From Actinomycetota bacterium (GTDB lineage: Bacteria; Actinomycetota; Actinomycetes; Nanopelagicales; Nanopelagicaceae): 6,122 bases of DNA. Positions within the stretch are counted from its first letter, which is position 1; every line of letters starts with the position of its first letter. Positions 1-6,122 of the stretch are shown here, in pieces. Under the pieces are notes generated by a model. It made no database searches. It saw only the letters and a list, made by a program, of their open reading frames with translations, and had not been told where the DNA came from. The DNA lies in the NCBI GenBank assembly GCA_009704285.1, contig WLEM01000034.1:1-6122 (forward strand). Reading direction: 5' to 3'. The position numbers and the translations under genes are program-made.

Positions 1-579
1 AAAGAGATTGGTTTGCCAAACGAAAAAAGATTATCTGGTCGCGGAGTCTCTTGGTGTGCAACATGTGATGGATTCTTTTTTAGAGAGCAAATAATTGCTG
101 TGGTCGGTGGTGGTGATTCAGCTATGGAGGAGGCAAATTTCTTAACTAAATTTGCTAGCAAAGTGGTATTGATACATCGTCGAGATCAGTTCCGAGCATC
201 CAAAATTATGATTGACCGCGCTGCTGCCAATCCAAAAATAGAGTTTTTATTTAACCATGAAGTAATTGATGTTTTAGGGGAAGATAAGGTAGTTGGGTTG
301 AAATTAAAAAATACCCAAACTGGTGAAGAAAGTGTTAAAGATTTCACCGGCTTATTTGTGGCGATCGGGCACTTGCCTAGAAGTGAGTTAGTAAAGGGCC
401 AGGTTGAATTAAATAGTGATGGTTATGTGCAGGTTGAAGGAAGAAGTACTAAAACAAAAATTCCAGGTGTCTTTGCCTGTGGTGATTTAGTTGATTTCAC
501 CTACCGTCAAGCAATTACCGCAGCTGGCTCTGGCTGCCAGGCAGCCTTAGATGCTGAGCGTTATTTAGCAGGACATTAA
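1..579 (+). CDS. trxB: Thioredoxin reductase, 3' portion (5' end outside window)
   Basis: This is the C-terminal 192 residues of thioredoxin reductase, the FAD flavoenzyme that uses NADPH to reduce thioredoxin in the cytoplasm. The frame is open from base 1, so the TTG at 13 is internal and not a start. Bacterial TrxB is about 310 residues, so roughly 120 N-terminal residues, including the first FAD-binding glycine motif, lie upstream. Visible in fragment numbering: the redox-active CATC disulfide (residues 19-22, bases 55-66) followed by DGFFF; the NADPH-binding GGGDSA (36-41); HRRDQFRA, whose arginines recognise the NADPH phosphate; and the C-terminal FAD motif GVFACGD (156-162), followed by the typical [15 protein letters not shown]. 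All key residues of the visible part are present and the gene looks intact. It lies 40 bases before trxA, its substrate gene, and is probably cotranscribed with it. Confidence 0.97.
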   Translation, partial: KEIGLPNEKRLSGRGVSWCATCDGFFFREQIIAVVGGGDSAMEEANFLTKFASKVVLIHRRDQFRASKIMIDRAAANPKIEFLFNHEVIDVLGEDKVVGLKLKNTQTGEESVKDFTGLFVAIGHLPRSELVKGQVELNSDGYVQVEGRSTKTKIPGVFACGDLVDFTYRQAITAAGSGCQAALDAERYLAGH

Positions 580-607
580 GCATTAAAAGTAGAATAGATA
601 GATAACC

Positions 608-614
608 AAAGGAG
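608..614 (+). promoter_or_regulatory. Ribosome binding site of trxA
   Basis: AAAGGAG lies five bases before the ATG at 620. It is a strong Shine-Dalgarno match and fixes the trxA start. The two genes downstream on this strand have no comparable site. Confidence 0.85.
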
Positions 615-619
615 AAAAG

Positions 620-943
620 ATGGCAACAACAAAGGTAACTACAGCTGATTTTGATTCAGTTGTTTTGAAAAGTACAACACCAGTTTTAGTTGATTTCTGG
701 GCAGAGTGGTGTGGCCCTTGCCGCGCTGTTGGTCCAATCTTGGAAGAGATCTCAAATGAGTATGGCGATAAGTTAAAGATTGTTAAGTTAAATACTGATG
801 AAGAGGGATCAATTGCTATGAAGTACGGCATCTCCTCCATCCCAACCATGAATGTATTTGTGGGTGGTGAAGTAGTAAAAACGATTGTTGGCGCTAAACC
901 AAAGCCAGCATTGCTGAAAGATCTAGAAAACTTCATTAAATAA
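620..943 (+). CDS. trxA: Thioredoxin
   Basis: A 107-residue thioredoxin, full length for the family (E. coli TrxA is about 109). It is a cytoplasmic protein-disulfide reductant, recycled by the thioredoxin reductase encoded just upstream. The active site WCGPC is at residues 30-34 (C31, C34). The buried aspartate that tunes the active site is D25 in VLVDFWAEW, and the cis-proline facing the active site is P75 in ISSIPT. The C-terminal half has the expected FVGGE strand-turn and amphipathic final helix. There is no signal peptide. The start is supported by a strong Shine-Dalgarno. The next gene begins 26 bases after the stop with no visible terminator, so read-through into cwlM is likely. An overlapping open frame on the opposite strand is a shadow of this gene. 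Confidence 0.98.
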   Translation: MATTKVTTADFDSVVLKSTTPVLVDFWAEWCGPCRAVGPILEEISNEYGDKLKIVKLNTDEEGSIAMKYGISSIPTMNVFVGGEVVKTIVGAKPKPALLKDLENFIK

Positions 944-969
944 CTGACTGATAAAAGTTTTAAAAATTT

Positions 970-2100
970 ATGAGCGATCTACCAAAATTAGGTGATCGCT
1001 CCAGTGCGATTGAGTTAATCTCAAATACCTTACTGCGACTTGGCTTCATCACAACACCATCGGATATTTTCGATGACAATTTAACTCAAGGAATAAAAGC
1101 TTTTCAGCAAGAGCGTGGTTTAACAGCAACTGGTGTTATAAATGAAATTACTGCTCGCTCCCTAGAGGAGGCAAGATTTAAACTTGGTGATCGAGTTTTG
1201 GTATTTAATGCAGCAGCACTTATGCGCGGTGATGATGTTAGTAATTTGCAAGATCGACTAATTCAAATGGGATTTAACTGTGGCAAGGTTGACGGTGTTT
1301 ATGGAGTCAATACAGAGAGTGCAGTAAGAGAGTTTCAAAAATCTGTTGGCATTCTCTCAGATGGCAGATGTGGACCAGCAACATTGATTTCATTAATGCG
1401 ATTGGTTAAAACAGTCTCCGGTGGTGCGCCATCTGCCCTTAGAGAAAGTGTTAAGCACTCAGTTAGGTCGCCTGCTTTAGCTAATAAAGTAATTGTGATT
1501 GATCCAAGCTGGGGTGGAGAGTTCACTGGTGAGAGCGCAAATGGTGTTGTTGAGTCAGAGATTGTTTTTGATTTAGCTCAAAGGCTAGAAGGTAGATTAA
1601 TAGCACTTGGCGTAAATGTAGTTTTAACTAGAAGTGCCAATAACTCACCCTTAGAAAAGGATCGAATTAAGGTGGCAAACACAGTTAGTGCTGATTTGGT
1701 GATTGCGCTGAAGGTGGATAGTTACAAGAATGAGAAAGCAAATGGTGTTGCGACTTATTTTTATGGCCGGGATGATAAAGGTGTTAGATCTGTAGTTGGT
1801 GAGCGATTTGCCAATTTAATTCAGCGAGAGATTTGTGCCCGAACTGATTTATTAAACTGCCATACCCACGCTAAAAGTTGGGATTTACTGCGATTAACAA
1901 CTGCTCCAACAGTAAGAATTGATCTGGGATACCTTTCAAATCCCCAAGATGCCAAACGATTAGCAACTGCTGCCTTTAGAGATCAGTTGGCCGAGGCGAT
2001 GATTGTGGCAATTCAACGGCTTTATTTATCTGCTGAAGATGATGCTAAGACTGGCACCTTGAAAATCTCTGATCTACGTAGGGCTGGGCTTCGTAACTAG
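970..2100 (+). CDS. cwlM: CwlM-like pseudo-amidase with two peptidoglycan-binding repeats
   Basis: A 376-residue protein with two PG_binding_1 repeats (about 6-68 and 72-146, with hallmarks AFQQERGLTATG and EFQKSVGILSDG), a linker, an N-acetylmuramoyl-L-alanine amidase (Amidase_3) fold (about 173-352) and a short tail. The metal-site residues are mostly replaced. The usual DPGHGG is DPSWGGE (W181 for the zinc histidine). The zinc histidine of the S-[IL]-H-A-N strand is K248 (ALKVD). The catalytic glutamate before GFLSN is D318 (IDLGYLSN). Only the zinc-ligand glutamate E195 remains. There is no signal peptide. From memory, mycobacterial CwlM, found at the same trx-par locus, has equivalent losses and acts in the cytoplasm as a PknB-phosphorylated activator of MurA. 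By homology this protein is inferred to regulate peptidoglycan synthesis and not to cleave it. The in-frame TAA at 961 makes the ATG at 970 the first possible start. No Shine-Dalgarno is visible. Confidence 0.88.
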   Translation: MSDLPKLGDRSSAIELISNTLLRLGFITTPSDIFDDNLTQGIKAFQQERGLTATGVINEITARSLEEARFKLGDRVLVFNAAALMRGDDVSNLQDRLIQMGFNCGKVDGVYGVNTESAVREFQKSVGILSDGRCGPATLISLMRLVKTVSGGAPSALRESVKHSVRSPALANKVIVIDPSWGGEFTGESANGVVESEIVFDLAQRLEGRLIALGVNVVLTRSANNSPLEKDRIKVANTVSADLVIALKVDSYKNEKANGVATYFYGRDDKGVRSVVGERFANLIQREICARTDLLNCHTHAKSWDLLRLTTAPTVRIDLGYLSNPQDAKRLATAAFRDQLAEAMIVAIQRLYLSAEDDAKTGTLKISDLRRAGLRN

Positions 2101-2117
2101 TTTTACCAAAGCCACTC

Positions 2118-3419
2118 ATGTGGCAAACTTGGTTAATGGAATCGGGTAGAAATCTAAGAGTTGTTAAATCAGATTCACCTGTTCGTATTCACACTGGAAA
2201 ACCAGAAAATCTTCCTGAGCGATTAGCAAACCGCGCACTTGGCATGAAAGCAAGTGAGATTAGATCTTTATTTGCTGTAGCAAGCCGGCCCGAGATTGTC
2301 TCTTTAGCTGGCGGAATGCCAAATCTATCTGCTCTGCCGATGGAGATGATGGCTTCGGTTACACAAAAATTAATTTTAGAAAATGGCGCAGAGGCGCTGC
2401 AGTACGGATCAGGACAAGGTCACCCAAAATTACGTGAACAAATCTGTGATGTGATGGCGCTGGAAGGAATTAAGGCCCATCCAGATGATGTAGTCGTCAC
2501 CACTGGATCCCAACAAGCATTGGATTTAATCTCACGAATTTTTATTGATCCAAATGATGTGGTCTTAGTTGAAGCACCCTCTTATGTTGGCGCACTTGGC
2601 ACCTTTAAGCAGTATGAAGCTCAAGTTGTTCATGTGGCGATGGATCTAGATGGCTTAATCCCATCAGCATTGAAAGATGCTATTGCAACTACAAAATCAG
2701 CCGGACGAAAGATTAAGTTTTTATACCTAATTCCTAATTATCAAAATCCAGCAGGAGTTTTACTGCCGGCTGATAGACGTACTGAGATTTTAGATATTTG
2801 TCGTGAAGAACAAATCCTTGTAGTTGAGGATAATCCTTATGGATTACTTGGTTTTGATAAGCCATCACCAAATGCCATGCGGGCTAGTGATTCAGAAAAT
2901 GTTATTTACTTAGGAACCTTTTCAAAAACTATTGCCCCAGGCCTTCGAATCGGTTGGGCGCTAGTCCCGCAATCATTAAAGGAAAAAATGGTGATTGCAT
3001 CTGAATCTTCAATTCTTTGCCCATCAAACTTCACCCAGCTTGTAATTTCTAGTTATCTAGCAAATCAACCATGGCGGGATCAGATTGCATCATTTGCTAA
3101 GTTGTATAAGGACAGACGCGATGCAGCACTTTCTGCTTTAGATAAATACTTTCCAAAAAGTGCTACTTGGACAAAGCCTGGTGGTGGCTTTTATATCTGG
3201 GTTACATTGCCACCAGAGATTGATACAAATGCATTGGTACCAAAAGCTATTGCTGCCAAAGTAGCTTATGTTCCTGGAACCGCCTTTTATGCCGACGGTT
3301 TTGGCTCTTGGTCACTTCGAATCTCATTCTGTCACCCAACCCCTGAACGGATAACTGAGGGTATTAAGTCTTTGGCTAGTGTAATTAAAACCGAGATGGA
3401 ATCTCGCCAGATAAATTAA
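2118..3419 (+). CDS. PLP-dependent aminotransferase, fold type I (class I/II, 2-aminoadipate/MocR-like catalytic domain)
   Basis: A 433-residue cytoplasmic aminotransferase. The conserved core starts near residue 38 (RALGMKASEIRSLF, then SLAGGMPN). PLP-site motifs are in order: GSQQA (130-134), which binds the cofactor phosphate; NYQNPAG (207-213); VEDNPYG with D238, which pairs with the pyridine nitrogen; SKTIAPGLRIGW with the Schiff-base lysine K270; and R401 in SLRISF, which binds the substrate carboxylate. It resembles the catalytic half of MocR regulators and LysN-type or branched/aromatic aminotransferases, but has no GntR DNA-binding domain. The substrate is not identifiable from sequence. 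The first 37 residues are not conserved core, and M7 (ATG at 2136) is an alternative start; neither start has a clear Shine-Dalgarno. It begins 17 bases after cwlM, so cotranscription is likely. Its last 35 bases overlap the convergent acyltransferase gene. Confidence 0.93.
   Translation: MWQTWLMESGRNLRVVKSDSPVRIHTGKPENLPERLANRALGMKASEIRSLFAVASRPEIVSLAGGMPNLSALPMEMMASVTQKLILENGAEALQYGSGQGHPKLREQICDVMALEGIKAHPDDVVVTTGSQQALDLISRIFIDPNDVVLVEAPSYVGALGTFKQYEAQVVHVAMDLDGLIPSALKDAIATTKSAGRKIKFLYLIPNYQNPAGVLLPADRRTEILDICREEQILVVEDNPYGLLGFDKPSPNAMRASDSENVIYLGTFSKTIAPGLRIGWALVPQSLKEKMVIASESSILCPSNFTQLVISSYLANQPWRDQIASFAKLYKDRRDAALSALDKYFPKSATWTKPGGGFYIWVTLPPEIDTNALVPKAIAAKVAYVPGTAFYADGFGSWSLRISFCHPTPERITEGIKSLASVIKTEMESRQIN
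3385..3419. other. 35-bp convergent 3' overlap of two genes
   Basis: The aminotransferase stop (TAA, 3417-3419, plus strand) lies inside the acyltransferase gene, whose own stop (TAA read on the minus strand, 3385-3387) lies inside the aminotransferase gene. Both reading frames are intact through the overlap, which encodes the last eleven or so residues of each protein. There is no intergenic space here for a conventional terminator. Confidence 0.9.
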
Positions 3420-5277
3420 AAACCTGTTTTTGTATTAAAGCCTCTTCTAACTGATCTGTTGCTGCTTTCGCGGCAGCTCTTGTTATATGGGATGCATCTC
3501 GATAAACAATATAGTTTTCTTTAACTGCAGAACAAGATTTATCACAAAACCATTGATAGGGATCAATCTTTATTAGCTCTTTATAAACCACGTTTGATGA
3601 TCTATTAATTTGATTACAGGATTCAAGTGAATTGTGAGATAAACACCTTGGTATGTTTTTTACTGGCTTTGGGGTATCGGTTAGATAAACCATCTTGTTA
3701 ACATAACCTAGTAATTGTTGGTGCAACTCTTGCTGAGTTTTTAGGTAGTAAAAGTCTTTTGAATTAGCCTTTAACTCAAGGTTATAGTGGGAAAAAGCGC
3801 TAGCGATTAAAACTTCCGGCTTTAACTCTTTAATTCTCTCAATTGAGTTATTTTGCCACTCCCGGCATTCATCCTCGTTGTAGGACCCTCGATTAGAAAT
3901 TGGAAGTTTTAAAGCAGAACAAGCTGATTTTGTTAAAGATATCAATTTATATCCTTGATTTTTAGCAATACCTTCAACAGCATCAAACCATTGCGCCGCA
4001 TGTGAATCTCCAAATAAAACAATTGTTTTCTTCGAAGTTAAATCTCCATATAGGCACTCACCAGATATTTCTCTATTCCAATTGACATGGCAGCCATCGC
4101 TATGAATTACTGGAAGAGATGTAACTTGAGATAACTCAAGGTTTAGGTTCATTTCCTTAACAAAGATATTTGTTGTGTGGGTATTTAGGATTAGAGTGCC
4201 AACTAAAATTAAGCAGGTGGTTGCAGCCACAAGGGTTGAAAAGGTTTTTGATAAATCAATCTTTGAGTATCTAAAAGGTTGTTCGACAAACCGATGTGTT
4301 AATTCAGATAAAAGTATGGTGGCAGCGATTGCTATGAGTTTTTCATTTAACTGGATTGGTCGCTCTAAAACTAAGGCTGGTATGGCAAAGCATGGCCAAT
4401 GCCATAGATATAAGGGGTAGGAGATAGCACCCAGATGGTGCATTACTTTGTTATTGAACAACCTCTTAAACAAAGCTGGCCAATCTCCGATTGAAGTAAT
4501 AAGCAAAAAGCTTCCTAAAACAGGAATTAATGCCAAGTAGCCAGGGAAGGCGCTTTCTGAGGTAAATGAGTAGGCGGCCCAAGTAATAAGAAGTGCGCCA
4601 ATAATTGCGCAGATCTTATAAAAAGCTTTACTTGCCATTAGATGATTTTTTGGAATAAAAACAATCATCGCACCAGCTGCCAACTCCCAGGCTCTGGTGT
4701 GAAGTGAGTAGAAAGTAAAAATTGGTGAATTTGGTGTTTGGATTATTGAAAAGGTTAAGGAGATTACAAAAACGGCAAGGATTGCACTCTTGACTACCCT
4801 CATGCCAAATTTTGCAAATGCCAAGATAAAAAGTGGCCAGATTAAGTAAAACTGCTCCTCAACTGCAAGTGACCAGTAATGAATAAAAGGTGAGGCAGCT
4901 TCTCCTAAGTTTTGGTAATCATTTTCCCATATTGCAAAGGCGTAATTAGAAAGTAGTAGTGATACTGCAATTACATCTTTTCCTAATTGATGGCGGTCCA
5001 TTGGTGGCAGCAGGATGTAACAGGTTAATGCGGTAACAAGTAGAACTAAGGCTGAGGCCGGTAGCAACCTTTTGATCCGGCGGTGGTAGAAGTTTCTTAA
5101 GTTTAGATTCCCCTTGGTTGATATCTCTTTGATAATCAGATTTGTAATCAAAAATCCTGAAATGACATAAAAGATATCTACACCAATAAAGCCACCTGGT
5201 ATGAAATTTGCGTGATAGATGATTACTAAAATGACAGCCAGAGCTCGCAGCCCCTGGATCTCTAAAATTTTTGTCAT
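3385..5277 (-). CDS. Membrane O-acyltransferase (acyltransferase 3) with C-terminal SGNH domain, OafA/OatA-like
   Basis: A 630-residue protein, the usual size for AT3-SGNH fusions that transfer acyl groups, commonly acetyl, to surface glycans. Residues 1 to about 370 form a multi-pass membrane domain of about ten hydrophobic segments. AT3 hallmarks are R11 and H22 (the R-x10-H motif in GLRALAVILVIIYHAN), FIGVDIFYVISGFLIT, the basic RRIKRLLPA (66-74), YWSLAVEEQFYLIWP (134-148) and YPLYLWHWP ending at P295. After a linker, the C-terminal SGNH hydrolase-like domain, expected outside the membrane, has GDSHAAQW (nucleophile S425) and DASH (D594, H597), giving a complete catalytic triad. The acceptor could be peptidoglycan, lipopolysaccharide-like or other exported glycan and cannot be told from sequence. 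The start has a good Shine-Dalgarno. The gene follows parB on the same strand after 52 bases. A plus-strand open frame inside it at 4175-4420 is a shadow. Confidence 0.93.
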   Translation of the reverse strand: MTKILEIQGLRALAVILVIIYHANFIPGGFIGVDIFYVISGFLITNLIIKEISTKGNLNLRNFYHRRIKRLLPASALVLLVTALTCYILLPPMDRHQLGKDVIAVSLLLSNYAFAIWENDYQNLGEAASPFIHYWSLAVEEQFYLIWPLFILAFAKFGMRVVKSAILAVFVISLTFSIIQTPNSPIFTFYSLHTRAWELAAGAMIVFIPKNHLMASKAFYKICAIIGALLITWAAYSFTSESAFPGYLALIPVLGSFLLITSIGDWPALFKRLFNNKVMHHLGAISYPLYLWHWPCFAIPALVLERPIQLNEKLIAIAATILLSELTHRFVEQPFRYSKIDLSKTFSTLVAATTCLILVGTLILNTHTTNIFVKEMNLNLELSQVTSLPVIHSDGCHVNWNREISGECLYGDLTSKKTIVLFGDSHAAQWFDAVEGIAKNQGYKLISLTKSACSALKLPISNRGSYNEDECREWQNNSIERIKELKPEVLIASAFSHYNLELKANSKDFYYLKTQQELHQQLLGYVNKMVYLTDTPKPVKNIPRCLSHNSLESCNQINRSSNVVYKELIKIDPYQWFCDKSCSAVKENYIVYRDASHITRAAAKAATDQLEEALIQKQVFNLSGEIPSRF

Positions 5278-5283
5278 AGTTTT

Positions 5284-5289
5284 ATCCTT
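5284..5289 (-). promoter_or_regulatory. Ribosome binding site of the acyltransferase gene
   Basis: Read on the minus strand, AAGGAT lies six bases before the ATG at 5277. It supports that start, which also falls immediately before the first AT3 motif. Confidence 0.7.
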
Positions 5290-5329
5290 GATTTATCATC
5301 TTATTGAAATTAGCTACCTGGATTTGATC

Positions 5330-6122
5330 TTAGGATTTTTTTAAAATCTTGGTATTTATTCTCTCTAAATCCTCAACGGTGGCAAACTCAATTACGATCT
5401 TGCCTTTTTGTTTGCCCAACTCCACACTAACCCTAGTGTCCAGGTGATCTGATAATTGATCTGAAATCTCCTTTAACTTTGGTGCAATAATTTTGCCACT
5501 TCTTATTGAGCCCGCTTTTACCTTAGCGCCACCGGTGGAAACAATTTCCTCAACTGCTCTAACAGTTAATCCTTCAGCAACTATTCGATTGGCTAAATTT
5601 TCAATCTCTTTTTCATCCGTTAAAGATAAAAGCGCTCTGGCATGTCCTGCTGAAATAACACCTGCTGCCACTTTTCGTTGCACGGAAGGTGGCAGATTTA
5701 ATAACCGCATCGTGTTGGTTATTGCAGGCCTAGATTTACTTAATTTAGCTGCTAATTCATCATGGGTATAGGAGAAATCATTTAGTAACTGTTGATAGGC
5801 AGCACCCTCCTCAAGTGGATTTAATTGACTGCGGTGAATGTTTTCAATCAACGCCTCCCGAAGTAATTGATCATCGGTAGTTTGTCTAATAATTACTGGA
5901 ATACTTTTTAAGCCAGCAAGTTTGGCGGCGCGAAATCTGCGCTCACCCATAATTAATTGATACTTACCATTTCCAATTGATCTGACAACTGGTGGTTGTA
6001 GTAAGCCAACCTCTTTGATTGAAAGTGCTAACTCAGTTAATTGATCTTCATCAAATACAGTTCTTGGTTGTTTTGGATTAGCACTGATGTTGTTAACATC
6101 AATCTCATCTCGGTTTGCTGTT
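5330..6122 (-). CDS. parB: Chromosome-partitioning protein ParB (5' end outside window)
   Basis: The C-terminal 263 residues of a chromosomal ParB, which binds parS sites near the origin, spreads as a CTP-dependent clamp and works with the ATPase ParA in chromosome segregation. The frame stays open to the window edge, so the ATG at 5950 is internal: it begins the conserved GERRFRAA box. Upstream of it, the same frame encodes the ParB box I region ([11 protein letters not shown]), then [25 protein letters not shown]. Downstream come [21 protein letters not shown], the helix-turn-helix region ([17 protein letters not shown], then [13 protein letters not shown]), a short linker and the C-terminal dimerisation domain ending in [11 protein letters not shown]. 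All expected blocks are intact. Only the poorly conserved extreme N-terminus and start are missing. parA is expected just upstream, beyond 6122. Confidence 0.97.
   Translation of the reverse strand, partial: TANRDEIDVNNISANPKQPRTVFDEDQLTELALSIKEVGLLQPPVVRSIGNGKYQLIMGERRFRAAKLAGLKSIPVIIRQTTDDQLLREALIENIHRSQLNPLEEGAAYQQLLNDFSYTHDELAAKLSKSRPAITNTMRLLNLPPSVQRKVAAGVISAGHARALLSLTDEKEIENLANRIVAEGLTVRAVEEIVSTGGAKVKAGSIRSGKIIAPKLKEISDQLSDHLDTRVSVELGKQKGKIVIEFATVEDLERINTKILKKS

Noticed and set aside
13..15. TTG as a start for a short thioredoxin reductase
   Set aside because: The frame is open to base 1 with family-consistent residues, and a start here would remove the first FAD-binding domain.
583..936. 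Minus-strand 117-codon open frame opposite trxA
   Set aside because: It lies almost wholly antisense to a clear thioredoxin gene, has no recognisable domain and reads as the complement of conserved codons.
1335..1526. Minus-strand 63-codon open frame opposite cwlM
   Set aside because: It is short, antisense to conserved peptidoglycan-binding and amidase motifs, and has no independent support.
3418..3431. AAAAAC-CT-GTTTTT palindrome as an intrinsic terminator
   Set aside because: The centre is two bases, the stem is nearly all A-T pairs, and no separate stem plus T-tract is present.
4175..4420. Plus-strand 81-codon open frame inside the acyltransferase gene
   Set aside because: It is antisense to conserved membrane segments, including YLWHWP, and its translation shows no family features.
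5278..5329. Promoter for the acyltransferase gene in the gap after parB
   Set aside because: A TAAGAT hexamer is present on the minus strand, but I see no matching -35 element at a suitable distance, so it is too weak to annotate.
5493..5771. Plus-strand 92-codon open frame opposite parB
   Set aside because: It is antisense to the ParB helix-turn-helix region and has no domain signature or ribosome binding site.
5330..5950. A 206-residue ParB starting at the ATG at 5950
   Set aside because: The same frame continues upstream to the window edge and encodes the conserved ParB box I region, so this ATG is internal to the GERR box and the gene is simply cut by the window.
1..6122. parS centromere sites near parB
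   Set aside because: I searched by eye for the TGTTTCACGTGAAACA consensus and its CACGTG core and saw no match; a computed search allowing mismatches could still find a degenerate site.

Overview
The window looks like a chromosomal segment of a low-GC actinobacterium. Base composition by eye is clearly AT-rich, roughly 40% GC. The gene order (thioredoxin reductase, thioredoxin, CwlM-type amidase homologue, then parB on the opposite strand) is the arrangement found next to the replication origin in Actinobacteria. AT-rich coding, very short spacers and this order together suggest a streamlined freshwater actinobacterium of the acI / Nanopelagicales type (Planktophila or Nanopelagicus-like). 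That placement is inference from composition and synteny, not from a marker gene.

Left half, plus strand (1-3419): the 3' part of trxB, complete trxA, a complete cwlM-like gene and a complete PLP-dependent fold-type I aminotransferase. They are separated by only 40, 26 and 17 bases and no terminator is visible between them, so they probably form one transcription unit. TrxB and TrxA make the NADPH-dependent thioredoxin system. The CwlM-like protein keeps two peptidoglycan-binding repeats and an amidase fold but has lost the zinc ligands and catalytic residue of the amidase. As in mycobacterial CwlM, it is therefore most likely a cytoplasmic regulator of peptidoglycan precursor synthesis rather than a hydrolase. 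The aminotransferase's substrate cannot be told from sequence.

Right half, minus strand (6122-3385): a 5'-truncated parB (start codon outside the window) followed after 52 bases by a 630-residue membrane O-acyltransferase with a C-terminal SGNH domain, probably acting on a cell-surface glycan. The acyltransferase and aminotransferase genes converge and overlap by 35 bases at their 3' ends.

The window is almost entirely coding. No stretch over 300 bases lacks a gene. I see no tRNA, rRNA, CRISPR array, insertion sequence or consensus parS site. I found no convincing new multi-gene system. The most notable points are the catalytically dead amidase homologue and the acyltransferase placed beside the chromosome-segregation genes.
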